Shown: positions 1 through 9,732, counted from the stretch's first letter. The stretch: 42,602 bases of DNA from Fuerstiella sp. (GCA_022447185.1 JAKVAY010000007.1:1-42602), one strand, 5' to 3'. Numbers and translations: made by a program. The notes: generated by a model from the letters alone, not told the origin.

Positions 1-23
1 CTGATCCGGTAAGGCCGGATCAG
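1..23. repeat. Perfect 9-bp inverted repeat inside the coding frame
   Basis: CTGATCCGG (1-9) and CCGGATCAG (15-23) are exact reverse complements around the 5-base spacer TAAGG. The repeat lies in frame within the PSCyt gene, just before the haem domain, where it encodes a Pro/Asp/Arg linker. No T-run follows, so it is not a typical terminator. It may be chance or an mRNA hairpin. Confidence 0.5.
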
Positions 24-2546
24 CCATCGGAAGAACTCACATTTGAAGAACATGTCCGCCCCATTTTCAAAGCTCACTGCTTTCAGTGTCACGGAGAAGA
101 GCCTGAACTGAGTGGTGACCTTGACGTCCGACTTGTCAGGTTAATGCGGGCCGGGGGAGAATCCGGACCGGTTATCATCCCTGGCCAGCCAAACGACAGC
201 CTGCTGTGGCAATACATCGACAGCGATGAAATGCCGCAGGGATCCAAGAAGCTCACTGCCGCGCAGAAAGACATCATTCGCCGCTGGCTGCGACAGGGTG
301 CGAGGACGGCGCGTCCGGAACCAAACAATGTTAAGGATGCCCGGTATACACAGGAAGAGTTGTCCCACTGGGCATGGCAACCGGTGGCGGACCGTGCAAT
401 TCCGAACGTAGACGGATACGAGATCAGAACGCCGATTGATAGCTTTGTCGCGCGACGTCTGGCTAAACATGAACTTAGTTTTTCTCCAGCTGCCGACAAA
501 CGAACGCTTATTCGACGTGTCAGCTTCAGTTTGCTGGGGTTACCTCCAACGCCGAAGGATGTCCAGGAATTCATCGCTGATAAATCAACCGACTCCTGGG
601 AGGTACTGGTCCGAAAACTGCTGGATTCTCCGCAATTCGGTGTCCGGTGGGGAAGACACTGGCTGGATGTCGCCGGATATTCTGAGACCAATGGAGATCC
701 CAACAAAGATACTCAGCGTCCCCACGCCTGGCGCTACCGGGATTACGTCATTGATTCATTTAATTCCAACAAACCCATCGATCAATTTTATGTTGAGCAG
801 CTGGCAGGAGATGAGCTGATCGACGGTGACGTCGATATCCATAATCCGCGTCATCTTGAACTGTTGACGGCAACCGGTTTTCTGCGAATGGCTCCCGATA
901 CCACTCAAAGCAGCAACGGTATCGCCGATCGGAATATGGCAGTTGCTGAGTCACTCAAAGTCGTCAGCTCGTCCATGCTGGGACTCACTGTGGGTTGTGC
1001 TCAGTGCCACGATCACAAATATGACCCGATTGGTACGGATGACTACTATCGATTCCGAGCTGTGTTTGATCCGGTCTTTCCACTGAATAACTGGCAACAG
1101 CCAAGCGGGCGACTTGTTGACTTCACAACAGACGAAACACGAGCGGAATGGGAACGTATCGAAGCAGAATGCAAATCCCTGCAAGAGGACCTGAACAAAC
1201 GCAAAAAAACTCATGCAACCACGATTTTCGAACAAAAAATTGCGGACGTTCCCGAAGCCGACCGAATGGCCACTCTCAACGCAGTTGAAACAGCCCCGGA
1301 CAAGCGAACGCCGGAGCAAAATAAGCTGCTCGATTTGTATCCAATGGTCAAAACAATCGATTTTATCGCCGGCTATCTTGTGGAGTACGACATTGCGTTC
1401 CACCGAGAGTGTCAAAAAGAAGCGGCAAAGATCTCTGAACTCAGGGCGACCAAGCCACCCGGTCAGTTGGTAATGGCAACTCAAGAGCGGCCAAACGTCG
1501 TACCGGTGAGCACAATATTTCATCGCGGCAATCCACAGAGTCCCGGTGACGAAGTCACGCCTGCCGAGGTGATGGTGCTCCATCGTGGTCGTGATGTACA
1601 ACTGCCGGTGAATGATGAACAGTATCCTGGTACCGGTCGGCGACTGGCGTGGGCCAGACAACTGACAGATGGAACTCATCCACTGGCTGCTCGTGTTTTT
1701 GTGAATCGCGTGTGGATGCACCATTTTGGACGTGGTCTGGTGGCAACTCCCGGCGATTTTGGCATCTCGGGAGAACGTCCTACTCATCCGGAACTTCTGG
1801 ACTGGCTCGCCAATGATTTCGTCCGTAACGGATGGGATCACAAACGACTTCACCTCATGATCCTGTTGTCTCGAACCTGGCAGCAACAGTCCACTCGATC
1901 TGCACGTCTGGATCAGCTTGATCCTGAAAACTCGCTACTGGGCCGAATGAGCCTGCGGCGTCTTGAAGCCGAGGAACTTCGCGATGCCGTCCTGTCCATT
2001 GTTGAGAGACTGGATCAACAACTGGGTGGTCCAAGTCTGCCTGTCACGGAAGACCGTGAAGGCAAAGTGGTGATTGGACAACCGCAGAAACGAGATGGCA
2101 TTAAGGCAGACACAGATCTGGCCCGCCGCAGTGTTTACATTCAGGTGCATCGCAAATTGCCACTGAACGTACTGGTAACTTTTGACCAGCCAGAAATGAC
2201 TCCCAACTGCGATCTCCGTCGAGCAACCACAGTGGCAACCCAGTCTCTGTATTTCCTGAACGATGCTGAGTTGATCAGCCGGTCCGAGGATCTGGCCAGA
2301 CTGCTGGTGGACCGGCACAAAGACGATCAGTCGCGACTGGCCGAATTATTCGTACGATTGTTCGTGAAACCGCCAACTGACACAGAACTGGATTATTGTG
2401 CGAACTTTCTGTCAAACCAGACCCGACAGTTTGAAACACTGCCGTCTGGTAAGAACCAGGCCGAACCACCGGATCCGGCGTTGAGGTCTCTGGCGACCTT
2501 GTGCCAGACGTTGTTCGGATCAAATCGGTTCTTGTATGTGGATTAA
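1..2546 (+). CDS. PSCyt1/DUF1549/DUF1553 cytochrome-like protein, 5' end missing
   Basis: The frame is open from the first bases and runs to TAA at 2544-2546, so the true start lies upstream; the internal ATG at 144 would cut off the first haem motif. Codons 78-92 encode CFQCH, the CxxCH haem site of the PSCyt1 domain. A DUF1549 region follows, with the family hallmark CAQCHDHKYDP (near 1000-1030), which adds a second CxxCH. After a charged linker (about 1130-1450) comes the C-terminal DUF1553 region, with ARVFVNRVWMHHFG and later RRSVYIQVHRKLPLN. Proteins of this type are abundant in planctomycetes and are thought to be exported c-type cytochromes acting with a DUF1501 partner; their substrate is unknown. 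The next gene is DUF1501 and a candidate start of it overlaps this stop codon, so the two probably form an operon. Confidence 0.93.
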   Translation, partial: DPVRPDQPSEELTFEEHVRPIFKAHCFQCHGEEPELSGDLDVRLVRLMRAGGESGPVIIPGQPNDSLLWQYIDSDEMPQGSKKLTAAQKDIIRRWLRQGARTARPEPNNVKDARYTQEELSHWAWQPVADRAIPNVDGYEIRTPIDSFVARRLAKHELSFSPAADKRTLIRRVSFSLLGLPPTPKDVQEFIADKSTDSWEVLVRKLLDSPQFGVRWGRHWLDVAGYSETNGDPNKDTQRPHAWRYRDYVIDSFNSNKPIDQFYVEQLAGDELIDGDVDIHNPRHLELLTATGFLRMAPDTTQSSNGIADRNMAVAESLKVVSSSMLGLTVGCAQCHDHKYDPIGTDDYYRFRAVFDPVFPLNNWQQPSGRLVDFTTDETRAEWERIEAECKSLQEDLNKRKKTHATTIFEQKIADVPEADRMATLNAVETAPDKRTPEQNKLLDLYPMVKTIDFIAGYLVEYDIAFHRECQKEAAKISELRATKPPGQLVMATQERPNVVPVSTIFHRGNPQSPGDEVTPAEVMVLHRGRDVQLPVNDEQYPGTGRRLAWARQLTDGTHPLAARVFVNRVWMHHFGRGLVATPGDFGISGERPTHPELLDWLANDFVRNGWDHKRLHLMILLSRTWQQQSTRSARLDQLDPENSLLGRMSLRRLEAEELRDAVLSIVERLDQQLGGPSLPVTEDREGKVVIGQPQKRDGIKADTDLARRSVYIQVHRKLPLNVLVTFDQPEMTPNCDLRRATTVATQSLYFLNDAELISRSEDLARLLVDRHKDDQSRLAELFVRLFVKPPTDTELDYCANFLSNQTRQFETLPSGKNQAEPPDPALRSLATLCQTLFGSNRFLYVD

Positions 2547-2596
2547 TGAGGAATCGGAAAACTAATAGTCTTGATTTGAATTCGGAAATCAGACCA

Positions 2597-4063
2597 ATGA
2601 CCGAGAACAGAATTTGCTCGCGACGACACTTATTACACACTTCTGCGTTTGGATTGAGTTCCGTGGCTTCGGCAATGCTGCTCAAGCAGGACGGACTTTT
2701 TGCATCCGAGTCTGCTGAACCGGTCAAACCGGAACTCGAACAGAAAACGTACGACCTGTTGCCAAAGCACCCTGAGTATTCGGCACCGGCACAGGCCATG
2801 ATTTCTATTTTTATGCTGGGCGGTCCGAGCCAGATCGACCTGTTTGATCCCAAGCCAGAGCTGGTCAAACACCACGGAAAAACGTTTCCAGGAGATGTGA
2901 AATTTGACAATCCGGCACAGGCCAGTCGTGAGATCATGAAGCCGATCTGGAGATTTCGACCCCACGGCGAATGCGGTATGGAAATCTCTGAGTTGTTACC
3001 TCATCTGGGCGAGATTGCCGACGATATTACTCTGATGCGTTCAATGCATACCGGAGTCAACAACCATGTACCCTCGAATTACGCGATGAACACAGGCGAC
3101 GACAAGTCCGGTCGCGCAGTTTTGGGCAGCTGGCTGCTGCATGAACTCGGCAGTGAGACTCAGGACTTGCCGGCTTTTGTGGCACTGACTGACAGACGCG
3201 GCATGCCGCTGATGGGTACTGAACACTGGACGAACGGCAAACTGCCCTCCATCTATCAGGGAACGCTTGTTCGTCCAACGGAACCAAGAATATTCAATCT
3301 TCAGGGCCCCCCGCATCTGAGAGGATCCGTTCAGCAAAATCAACTGGCACTGCTGGATCAGTTCAACCGGCATCATCTGAAGACTCATCCAGGTGAGAAT
3401 GACCTCCAAGCACGAATATCCAGCTATCAGCTGGCGGCTCGGATGCAACTGGCTGCACAGGATGCCTTTGATTTGTCTCAGGAATCAAAGGCAACTCAAA
3501 GAATGTATGGAATAGACGAGGAACTCACTTCTGACTACGGCACTCGATGCCTGATTGCAAGACGCCTCGTCGAGCGAGGGGTACGTTTTATACAGCTGTT
3601 TTGCAGGGGCCAGCACTGGGACCATCACGGTTCGATTCTCACAGAGCTTCCGGCCCGCTGTGGCGAAGTCGATAAACCGGCAGCAGCACTCGTACGCGAC
3701 CTGAAACAACGAGGTCTGCTGGACAGCACCATTGTCCACTGGGGTGGTGAAATGGGACGTTTGCCGGTTATTCAGTTCCGGAACGGACTGAGCAAACGCA
3801 GTACTGTGGGACGTGATCACAACACATACGGTTTTAGTCAGTGGGTCGCCGGTGGTGGTTTCAAACAGGGCCATATCCATGGTGCAACGGATGAATTCTC
3901 CCACTACGCTGTGGAAGGAATCGTGCATCACTACGACTGGCTGACAACTGTGCTCCACCAGTTTGGGCTCAAACATCAGGATCTTAGGTTCCGTGTCGGC
4001 CCCCGCGAGGTTCGGCTGGTGGAAAACGATGAAGCCAGAGTTGTCAGAGAAATTCTTGCCTGA
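2597..4063 (+). CDS. DUF1501 family Tat-exported protein
   Basis: This 488-residue protein belongs to DUF1501, a sulfatase-like (alkaline phosphatase fold) family that in planctomycetes nearly always follows a PSCyt/DUF1549/DUF1553 gene, as here. Its function is not established. The N-terminus CSRRHLLHTSAFGLSS looks like a twin-arginine leader, so the folded protein is probably exported. Family features visible are FMLGGPSQIDLFDPKPEL near residue 73, a later GEMGRLP segment, and DYGTRCLIARRLVERGVRFI. The start is ambiguous. ATG at 2597 puts the RR pair close to the N-terminus and was chosen. An in-frame ATG at 2546 overlaps the upstream stop (TAATG), would add 17 residues and would allow translational coupling. 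Either way the gene is co-oriented and tightly linked to the PSCyt gene. Confidence 0.9.
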   Translation: MTENRICSRRHLLHTSAFGLSSVASAMLLKQDGLFASESAEPVKPELEQKTYDLLPKHPEYSAPAQAMISIFMLGGPSQIDLFDPKPELVKHHGKTFPGDVKFDNPAQASREIMKPIWRFRPHGECGMEISELLPHLGEIADDITLMRSMHTGVNNHVPSNYAMNTGDDKSGRAVLGSWLLHELGSETQDLPAFVALTDRRGMPLMGTEHWTNGKLPSIYQGTLVRPTEPRIFNLQGPPHLRGSVQQNQLALLDQFNRHHLKTHPGENDLQARISSYQLAARMQLAAQDAFDLSQESKATQRMYGIDEELTSDYGTRCLIARRLVERGVRFIQLFCRGQHWDHHGSILTELPARCGEVDKPAAALVRDLKQRGLLDSTIVHWGGEMGRLPVIQFRNGLSKRSTVGRDHNTYGFSQWVAGGGFKQGHIHGATDEFSHYAVEGIVHHYDWLTTVLHQFGLKHQDLRFRVGPREVRLVENDEARVVREILA

Positions 4064-4117
4064 TTAGGGACATGTCCATTGGTAATCCTTCGAATTCCAC
4101 AGGTCGGCCTCGGCGTA

Positions 4118-5152
4118 ATGTCGTTCATATCAAGAGTCGTTGCTGTCTGTCTCAGCTTTTCGTTCCTCGCCATTGCCGACGATTACTCTGAAAATCCGGG
4201 TACTGAAGGCAACGGGAATGTAATCGTCGGTCCTGATTATCAGATCGACCCGGATCTGACAGATTGCGGAAACCCCAAAGGACAGAATTTCCAGTTTTCG
4301 ATGCCGCTGGCCGAAAGCAATATCTTTCGTGGCGATGATTCCACACTGGACACTACAAAGCCCGTGCGCGTGGCGAGAAATATTTTCGTCTATGTACCCG
4401 CAGCCTACCGCAACGGCACGGAAGCACCCATTCTTGTTATGCATGACGGACCGAACCGCCTCGACCTGGTGCAACATGCACTGGACAATTTGACGATCTC
4501 GAAGAATCCGAAACGCAGACTTCCCGCGTTCATTGTGATTTCAGTACAAAACGGAGGAGACGACAGCAAGGGTAGTCAACGCGGACTGGAATACGACACA
4601 ATGTCCGATCGTTTTGCCAGATTCATCAATAACGAAGTGTTGCCAGCTGTCCTGAATAACGCAGAGATTAGGGCCGCCTATCCGAAAATAGCGTTTACAG
4701 AAAATCCCTGGGGCAGAGCAGCGATGGGGTGCAGTTCCGGTGGTGCGGCCACTCTGACGATGGGTTGGTTTCGCCCCGATCTGTTTCGTCGGTTGATCAC
4801 TTACTCCGGAACATTCGTGGATCAGCAGGACGATGACGCACCGGAAGAAGCCACATACCCACTGGGAGCGTGGGAATATCACTCCGGAATGAAGCTCATT
4901 GAAACAAGCGAAAAGAAACCACTTCGCATCTTTACGCACGTTGCAGAAAATGACATTCGTGCGACGGATCCGGAAAGTACTTATCACAACTGGGTGATGG
5001 CAAACCAACGTACGGCGGTCGCACTGAAAGCCAAAGGCTACGACTATCGCTACGTGTTCAGTCGTGCTTCGCGCCACTGCGATCGCCAGGTTTTCGAACA
5101 CACACTGGCCAATACGCTTGTCTGGATGTGGCGAGGTTACCACGACGAATAG
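4118..5152 (+). CDS. Secreted esterase, enterochelin-esterase-like (PF00756 type)
   Basis: A 344-residue protein with a signal peptide (MSFISRVVAVCLSFSFLAIADD). The mature part reads as an alpha/beta-hydrolase of the putative esterase family: an early strand segment NIFVYVPAAYRNG, then PILVMHDGP, a nucleophile elbow GCSSGG with the catalytic Ser in the centre, a likely acid residue in HVAENDIRATDP and a likely catalytic His in SRASRHC. The substrate cannot be read from sequence; relatives cleave siderophore, feruloyl or other esters. ATG 4118 was chosen because it starts the signal peptide directly; an upstream in-frame start at 4079 would add 13 residues. It lies 54 bp after the DUF1501 stop on the same strand and may be part of that transcription unit. 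Confidence 0.8.
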   Translation: MSFISRVVAVCLSFSFLAIADDYSENPGTEGNGNVIVGPDYQIDPDLTDCGNPKGQNFQFSMPLAESNIFRGDDSTLDTTKPVRVARNIFVYVPAAYRNGTEAPILVMHDGPNRLDLVQHALDNLTISKNPKRRLPAFIVISVQNGGDDSKGSQRGLEYDTMSDRFARFINNEVLPAVLNNAEIRAAYPKIAFTENPWGRAAMGCSSGGAATLTMGWFRPDLFRRLITYSGTFVDQQDDDAPEEATYPLGAWEYHSGMKLIETSEKKPLRIFTHVAENDIRATDPESTYHNWVMANQRTAVALKAKGYDYRYVFSRASRHCDRQVFEHTLANTLVWMWRGYHDE

Positions 5153-5430
5153 CTGATCGGATACAACGCTGGTTCCGTGTGAGTCTTCCTGACTCCCGAA
5201 ACAATGCTGTGTTCAAACGCACGTAAACGGCCATCGCAGGGTTGGTCTCTCTTCCATCAATGATTCTAAAATTTCAGCGTTTCACAGAAATCACATTGGG
5301 CATTACCGCGCGACAAGACGGAACCATTGCCGCTGAAACCCCAAATTACTCGTGCTTTCCTCAGAGAGTGACTATGCTGAGTACCTGAACGCATGCCCGC
5401 CTTATCGGTCGTATATTTCTAAGGATTACG

Positions 5431-6798
5431 ATGTCACTCAATCGCCGACAGTTTCTTCAACACTCCGCTCGTTCTGCTGCGTATTTCGGGCTGGCAGGTT
5501 ACAGTCACTCTGTCCTGCAGGCCGAAGGCAGTGTTGCGAGTGCAAAACATTTCAAGGTCGTCAGCGTTGAGCGTTCCACAGTGCGCCTCGAATACCGTCC
5601 CGTCCCCTATCGTGCGATGAGTCGCGAGCTGCCACACTGGCGTTACATCGAAATCTGCGATGTCACACTCAGTTCCGGTGTCACTGGAACTGGCGAAACA
5701 ATGCTGTTCTACACCTGGGACGCGACATCAGATGATGATCTGATCGGTCGGAATGCTGTTGACCTGATGTGGGATGACGGACTGGGATCGGGTTTGCAAA
5801 TGGCGCTGTTCGACGCCGTGGGACGCACGGCCGGCGTGCCGGTTCACTCGTTGCTGGGACCGAAGGTGCACGATACAACTCCACTGTCGTGGTGGAACAT
5901 TGATACGTCAGCGGCCGACATGGCACTGGACTGTGCTGAAGCCCTGCGGCTTGGTTACATGTCCTACAAAACCAAAGGACGTCCCTGGTTTGATATTTTT
6001 GAACAACTGGACGCCGCAACAAGTGTGGTCCCCCCGGAATTCAAGATCGACATGGACTTCAACAGTAGTCTGCTAACGGCGGACAAAGGAATGCCGATCC
6101 TCAAAAAAATGGAGGCATACCCTCAAGTCGACATTTTTGAGTCGCCTATTCCACAGGGTGACGTGGAAGGGAACCGCAGGATCGTGGATGCGACACCTGT
6201 CAAGGTTGCCATGCACTTCGGAAGTCCACAACCAAAAGTTGTTGTACAGTCAGGTTGCTGCGACGGCTTTGTGGTGGGCGGTGGTGCAACCGGAGTTGTT
6301 GGCACGGGTCGTTTTTGTGAAAAGGTCGGAATGCCGTTTTGGCTGCAGATTGTTGGAGCTGGTCTGTCGGCGGCGCACTCGCTGCATTTTGGCGGTGTGT
6401 TAGAACAGGCCGTCTGGCCAGCCGTCAATTGCCACCAGCTGTTTAAGCACGATCTGCTGACCGAACCCATCGTGGTCAAGGACGGCCACTCAGTCGTTCC
6501 GGACCGTCCTGGTCTTGGTTATGAAATTGACCGTGATCAGGTCGACAAACTGCGCGTACCAAAACCCACTGAACGACCACTGACGGATCGGCTTGTCGAA
6601 ACGACATGGGCTGACGGCCGACGGATGTACACCGCAAGCGGGAACGAAGTCAATTTCCTGCTCAATGCAGCCAACAGAGGACTGATTCCGTTCTATGCAA
6701 AGGGCGCCAACTCTCGCCTCGTACCGAATGATGGTTCTGCCCATTGGCGCGCCCTGTATACCGCATCCATTGAGGCTGGCGGACCAGTGGAAAGATAG
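5431..6798 (+). CDS. Tat-exported enolase-superfamily enzyme (mandelate racemase/muconate lactonizing type)
   Basis: A 455-residue protein. AAGGA at 5421-5425 sits 5 nt before the ATG and fixes the start. Residues 4-10 (NRRQFLQ) plus a hydrophobic stretch form a Tat leader. The rest follows the enolase superfamily: an N-terminal capping domain, a barrel with the K180-T-K182 pair (KxK motif of the mandelate racemase subgroup), first metal ligand D209 in DFN, second ligand E237 in DIFESP, and the usual end PGLGYEID (360-367). Where the third acidic ligand is expected the sequence reads VAMHFGSP, with His262, which is unusual. Such enzymes abstract a proton alpha to a carboxylate, acting as racemases, epimerases or dehydratases of acid sugars. 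The reaction here is unknown. It lies between the esterase and the second PSCyt gene, all co-oriented. Confidence 0.85.
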   Translation: MSLNRRQFLQHSARSAAYFGLAGYSHSVLQAEGSVASAKHFKVVSVERSTVRLEYRPVPYRAMSRELPHWRYIEICDVTLSSGVTGTGETMLFYTWDATSDDDLIGRNAVDLMWDDGLGSGLQMALFDAVGRTAGVPVHSLLGPKVHDTTPLSWWNIDTSAADMALDCAEALRLGYMSYKTKGRPWFDIFEQLDAATSVVPPEFKIDMDFNSSLLTADKGMPILKKMEAYPQVDIFESPIPQGDVEGNRRIVDATPVKVAMHFGSPQPKVVVQSGCCDGFVVGGGATGVVGTGRFCEKVGMPFWLQIVGAGLSAAHSLHFGGVLEQAVWPAVNCHQLFKHDLLTEPIVVKDGHSVVPDRPGLGYEIDRDQVDKLRVPKPTERPLTDRLVETTWADGRRMYTASGNEVNFLLNAANRGLIPFYAKGANSRLVPNDGSAHWRALYTASIEAGGPVER

Positions 6799-6844
6799 CA
6801 GGTCCTGGGCGTCGAATCATACTTCGGAGGATTCAAAGCGAACA

Positions 6845-9550
6845 ATGACGGCTCGTTTCGGGACCCAACTTGTAGCGGAAGCCCTCAACATGCTTCCTGT
6901 GAAACCGTCTGTCATTCCCTCAGTCAGTGCAGCTGTCTGTGTACTGATGTGTTTTGCATCATTACAGGTAATGGCCGTTGACTATGAGTCCGATCTAAAA
7001 CCATTGCTGCGGAACCGCTGTTACTCGTGCCACGGAGCTCTGCGGCAGGAAGCAGATCTGCGACTCGATACCGTCGCGGCCATGTTATCCGGCGGTGTTG
7101 TCGTGCGCCACAATGCCTCCGCCAGTCTGATCATCGAACGCGTCTCAGCCGACGATCCTGAACAGCGTATGCCGCCTGAGCATGAAGCCGAACCACTCAG
7201 TGTCTCGCAGATTGATTTGTTGGCGAAATGGATCGATTCGGGAGCCGTCGCACCGCAGAACGAACAACCCGACCGGGATCCTCGTGATCATTGGGCGTTT
7301 CGACCGATTGTAAGGCCGCCGGTACCCAACGTCGACAACAGCGACTGGAGTCGCAATCCAATCGACGCATTTGTCGCCGCGCGACACCTAGAGTCAGGCA
7401 TCAAGCCTCAGTCATCTGCGAGCGCGCGGCAACGGCTCCGACGTCTGACGTTCGATGTCATCGGACTACCTCCGACGCCAGAGCAACTTGAATTGCTCGA
7501 GTCTGAATCGTCCGCAGGATGGTATCAGCAGACTGTGGATCGACTTCTGACTGATCCTCGCCACGGGGAACGATGGGCGCGTCACTGGATGGATATCTGG
7601 CGCTACAGTGATTGGTGGGGACTGGGTGACCAGCTCCGCCGCAGCCAGTTGCACATCTGGCACTGGCGAGACTGGATCATCGAATCCCTTAACGCGAACA
7701 AGCCATATGACCAGATGATCCGTGAGATGCTGGCAGCAGATGAATTGTTCCCGAACGATCAGAACCGACTGAGGGCAACCGGGTTTCTGGCGCGCAACTT
7801 CAATCTGTTCAATCGACAGCATTGGCTGGATGAAACAGTCGAGCATGTGGGCAAATCCCTTCTGGGTCTTACCTTCAATTGCGCTAAGTGCCACGATCAC
7901 AAATTCGACCCGATTGCACAAACGGACTACTATCGAATGAAGGCATTCTTTGAGCCATACATGGCCCGGATCGACATGGTCCCTGGTGAACCTGACGTAA
8001 ATAAAAACGGGATTCCATGTGTCTTTGATGCATTGCCAAATGCACCGACTTATCGTCTGGAACGAGGACAGGAAAACCACCCGGACACTTCAAAACAGAT
8101 CACACCAGGTCTCCCTGTATTTCTTGGAGGTGGTGACATCGAGGTCAGCATTGTCAAACTTCCGCACGACTCATGGGAAACCGCCCGACGACCATGGGTG
8201 CTGGAGACACATCTTGCCTCGGCTCGGCAGCAACTGGCCCGAACCCGAAAGAAAGAATCCAATTTACGGGAAACGGCGAACATTCCTGTCGGCCAGCCAC
8301 CGAGTCCATCACTGCCAGAGTTACGGATTGCCGAGCTGGCAACAAAAGCAGCGGAAACCGAACTCAGGAGCCGGCAATGTTGCGTAGCGGCAATGCAATC
8401 AAGCTGGGATACGCAAAGCTCAAGAACACCGAAACTCAAACGTGCTGCAATTGAAGCACAACGTACTGCCGCTGTTGCCGAAGCAAAGCATGCGATCGCC
8501 GTAGCAGAACGTGACTTCGAGAAAGCCACCGACAAAGTACGGGATTCGGCTCAGAAGAAACTGGAAACAGCAAGAAAACAGCTCGAAACAAGCAGGGCAA
8601 AGGCAGCGGAGGAGATTTCCGACAGTGACTCTTTTGTTCCACTGACAGGAACCCGGTGGACTCCGACCCGATTTACATACTCCGGGAAGGACGATACCCA
8701 TCCCGGTTTTCCTTCTCACAGTACGGGACGCAGAACAGCGCTGGCACGCTGGATCACTGATTCGTCAAATCCACTGACTGCCCGGGTAGCAGTCAATCAC
8801 GTCTGGAATCGTCATATGGGACAACCACTGGCGCCTACTGTGTTCGACTTTGGTCGAAACGGGACGCCACCAACACATGTCAAGTTGCTGGACTGGCTCG
8901 CTGCCGAATTGATCCACAGTAACTGGGATCTGCGGAATCTGCATCGCTTAATCCTGACGTCCCAAACGTATCAACTCAGTTCATCGGCTGAAAACAATTC
9001 TGTCGCCACAGACGAAGATCCGGACAATCTGCGCTGGTGGAGACGAACGCCGCTGAGGCTGGAATCTCAGGCAATACGTGATTCCGTTCTTGCACATGCC
9101 GGCATACTGGATGACACACGAGGTGGACCAGTTGTTGAGCCGAAGGATCAGGCTGCATCAAGACGACGGAGTCTGTATTTCTTTCATTCTCACAATGACA
9201 GAAACCTGATGCTGACAACATTTGACGAGGCCAGTGTCAACGAATGCTATCGCCGAGAGACGAGTATCGTTCCTCAACAGGCACTGGCTCTCAGCAACAG
9301 CCGCCTGGTTCGTGACTCGTCTGTGCACATTGCCAGGCGTTTGCACAATGGATCACCGCTGACGGATCCAGTGTTCATCGATCGTGCGTTCCGACTTCTC
9401 CTGGGAACAATACCGAGTGAAGAAGAATCGGCCAGATGCCAGACTGCAATGAACAGGTGGCGACAGTTACCAGACACATCAGACGAAGACGTCTTTCGAC
9501 TCGCGGTTTGGGTATTGATGAATCACAACGATTTCGTGACCATTCGATGA
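6845..9550 (+). CDS. PSCyt1/DUF1549/DUF1553 protein with a coiled-coil insert
   Basis: About 901 residues. A hydrophobic leader (around residues 21-44) precedes a PSCyt1 domain with CYSCH (C59, C62, H63). DUF1549 follows, carrying CAKCHDHKFDP, and the C-terminal third is DUF1553 (ARVAVNHVWNRHMG, later RRSLYFFHSHNDRNLM). Between the two lies an Ala/Lys/Glu/Arg-rich stretch (roughly bases 8220-8630) with the look of a long coiled coil. The protein is presumably exported and haem-binding. Start choice: ATG 6845 has GGAGG at 6826-6830, 14 nt away, which is long; ATG 6890 would begin directly at the signal peptide and is an alternative. Unlike the first PSCyt gene, no DUF1501 gene follows. The enolase-family gene ends 46 bp upstream, so the two are probably co-transcribed. 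Confidence 0.92.
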   Translation: MTARFGTQLVAEALNMLPVKPSVIPSVSAAVCVLMCFASLQVMAVDYESDLKPLLRNRCYSCHGALRQEADLRLDTVAAMLSGGVVVRHNASASLIIERVSADDPEQRMPPEHEAEPLSVSQIDLLAKWIDSGAVAPQNEQPDRDPRDHWAFRPIVRPPVPNVDNSDWSRNPIDAFVAARHLESGIKPQSSASARQRLRRLTFDVIGLPPTPEQLELLESESSAGWYQQTVDRLLTDPRHGERWARHWMDIWRYSDWWGLGDQLRRSQLHIWHWRDWIIESLNANKPYDQMIREMLAADELFPNDQNRLRATGFLARNFNLFNRQHWLDETVEHVGKSLLGLTFNCAKCHDHKFDPIAQTDYYRMKAFFEPYMARIDMVPGEPDVNKNGIPCVFDALPNAPTYRLERGQENHPDTSKQITPGLPVFLGGGDIEVSIVKLPHDSWETARRPWVLETHLASARQQLARTRKKESNLRETANIPVGQPPSPSLPELRIAELATKAAETELRSRQCCVAAMQSSWDTQSSRTPKLKRAAIEAQRTAAVAEAKHAIAVAERDFEKATDKVRDSAQKKLETARKQLETSRAKAAEEISDSDSFVPLTGTRWTPTRFTYSGKDDTHPGFPSHSTGRRTALARWITDSSNPLTARVAVNHVWNRHMGQPLAPTVFDFGRNGTPPTHVKLLDWLAAELIHSNWDLRNLHRLILTSQTYQLSSSAENNSVATDEDPDNLRWWRRTPLRLESQAIRDSVLAHAGILDDTRGGPVVEPKDQAASRRRSLYFFHSHNDRNLMLTTFDEASVNECYRRETSIVPQQALALSNSRLVRDSSVHIARRLHNGSPLTDPVFIDRAFRLLLGTIPSEEESARCQTAMNRWRQLPDTSDEDVFRLAVWVLMNHNDFVTIR

Positions 9551-9732
9551 CTTATGCGTCTCAATGCTCCACCTGCTATTCGGTCCTGCCGGACCGTCGC
9601 GGTCGATGGCGCACGACGGAGCAAGCCGCGAGAGCAACAATTGTGCGGCCTCACCGGACTGCCTGACGTTCCACATTGTTTACGTGTGCACCTAACACTT
9701 CGGATTGAAGTTCTTTAAACCGCAACAGGCTT

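Noticed and set aside
951..1886. 311-codon frame on the - strand within the first PSCyt gene
   Set aside because: Antisense to a gene with clear domain motifs, no leader or known motif; treated as a shadow.
5272..5338. 8-bp inverted repeat TTTCAGCG/CGCTGAAA upstream of the enolase-family gene
   Set aside because: The arms are 51 bp apart, and one such match is expected by chance in a gap of this size.
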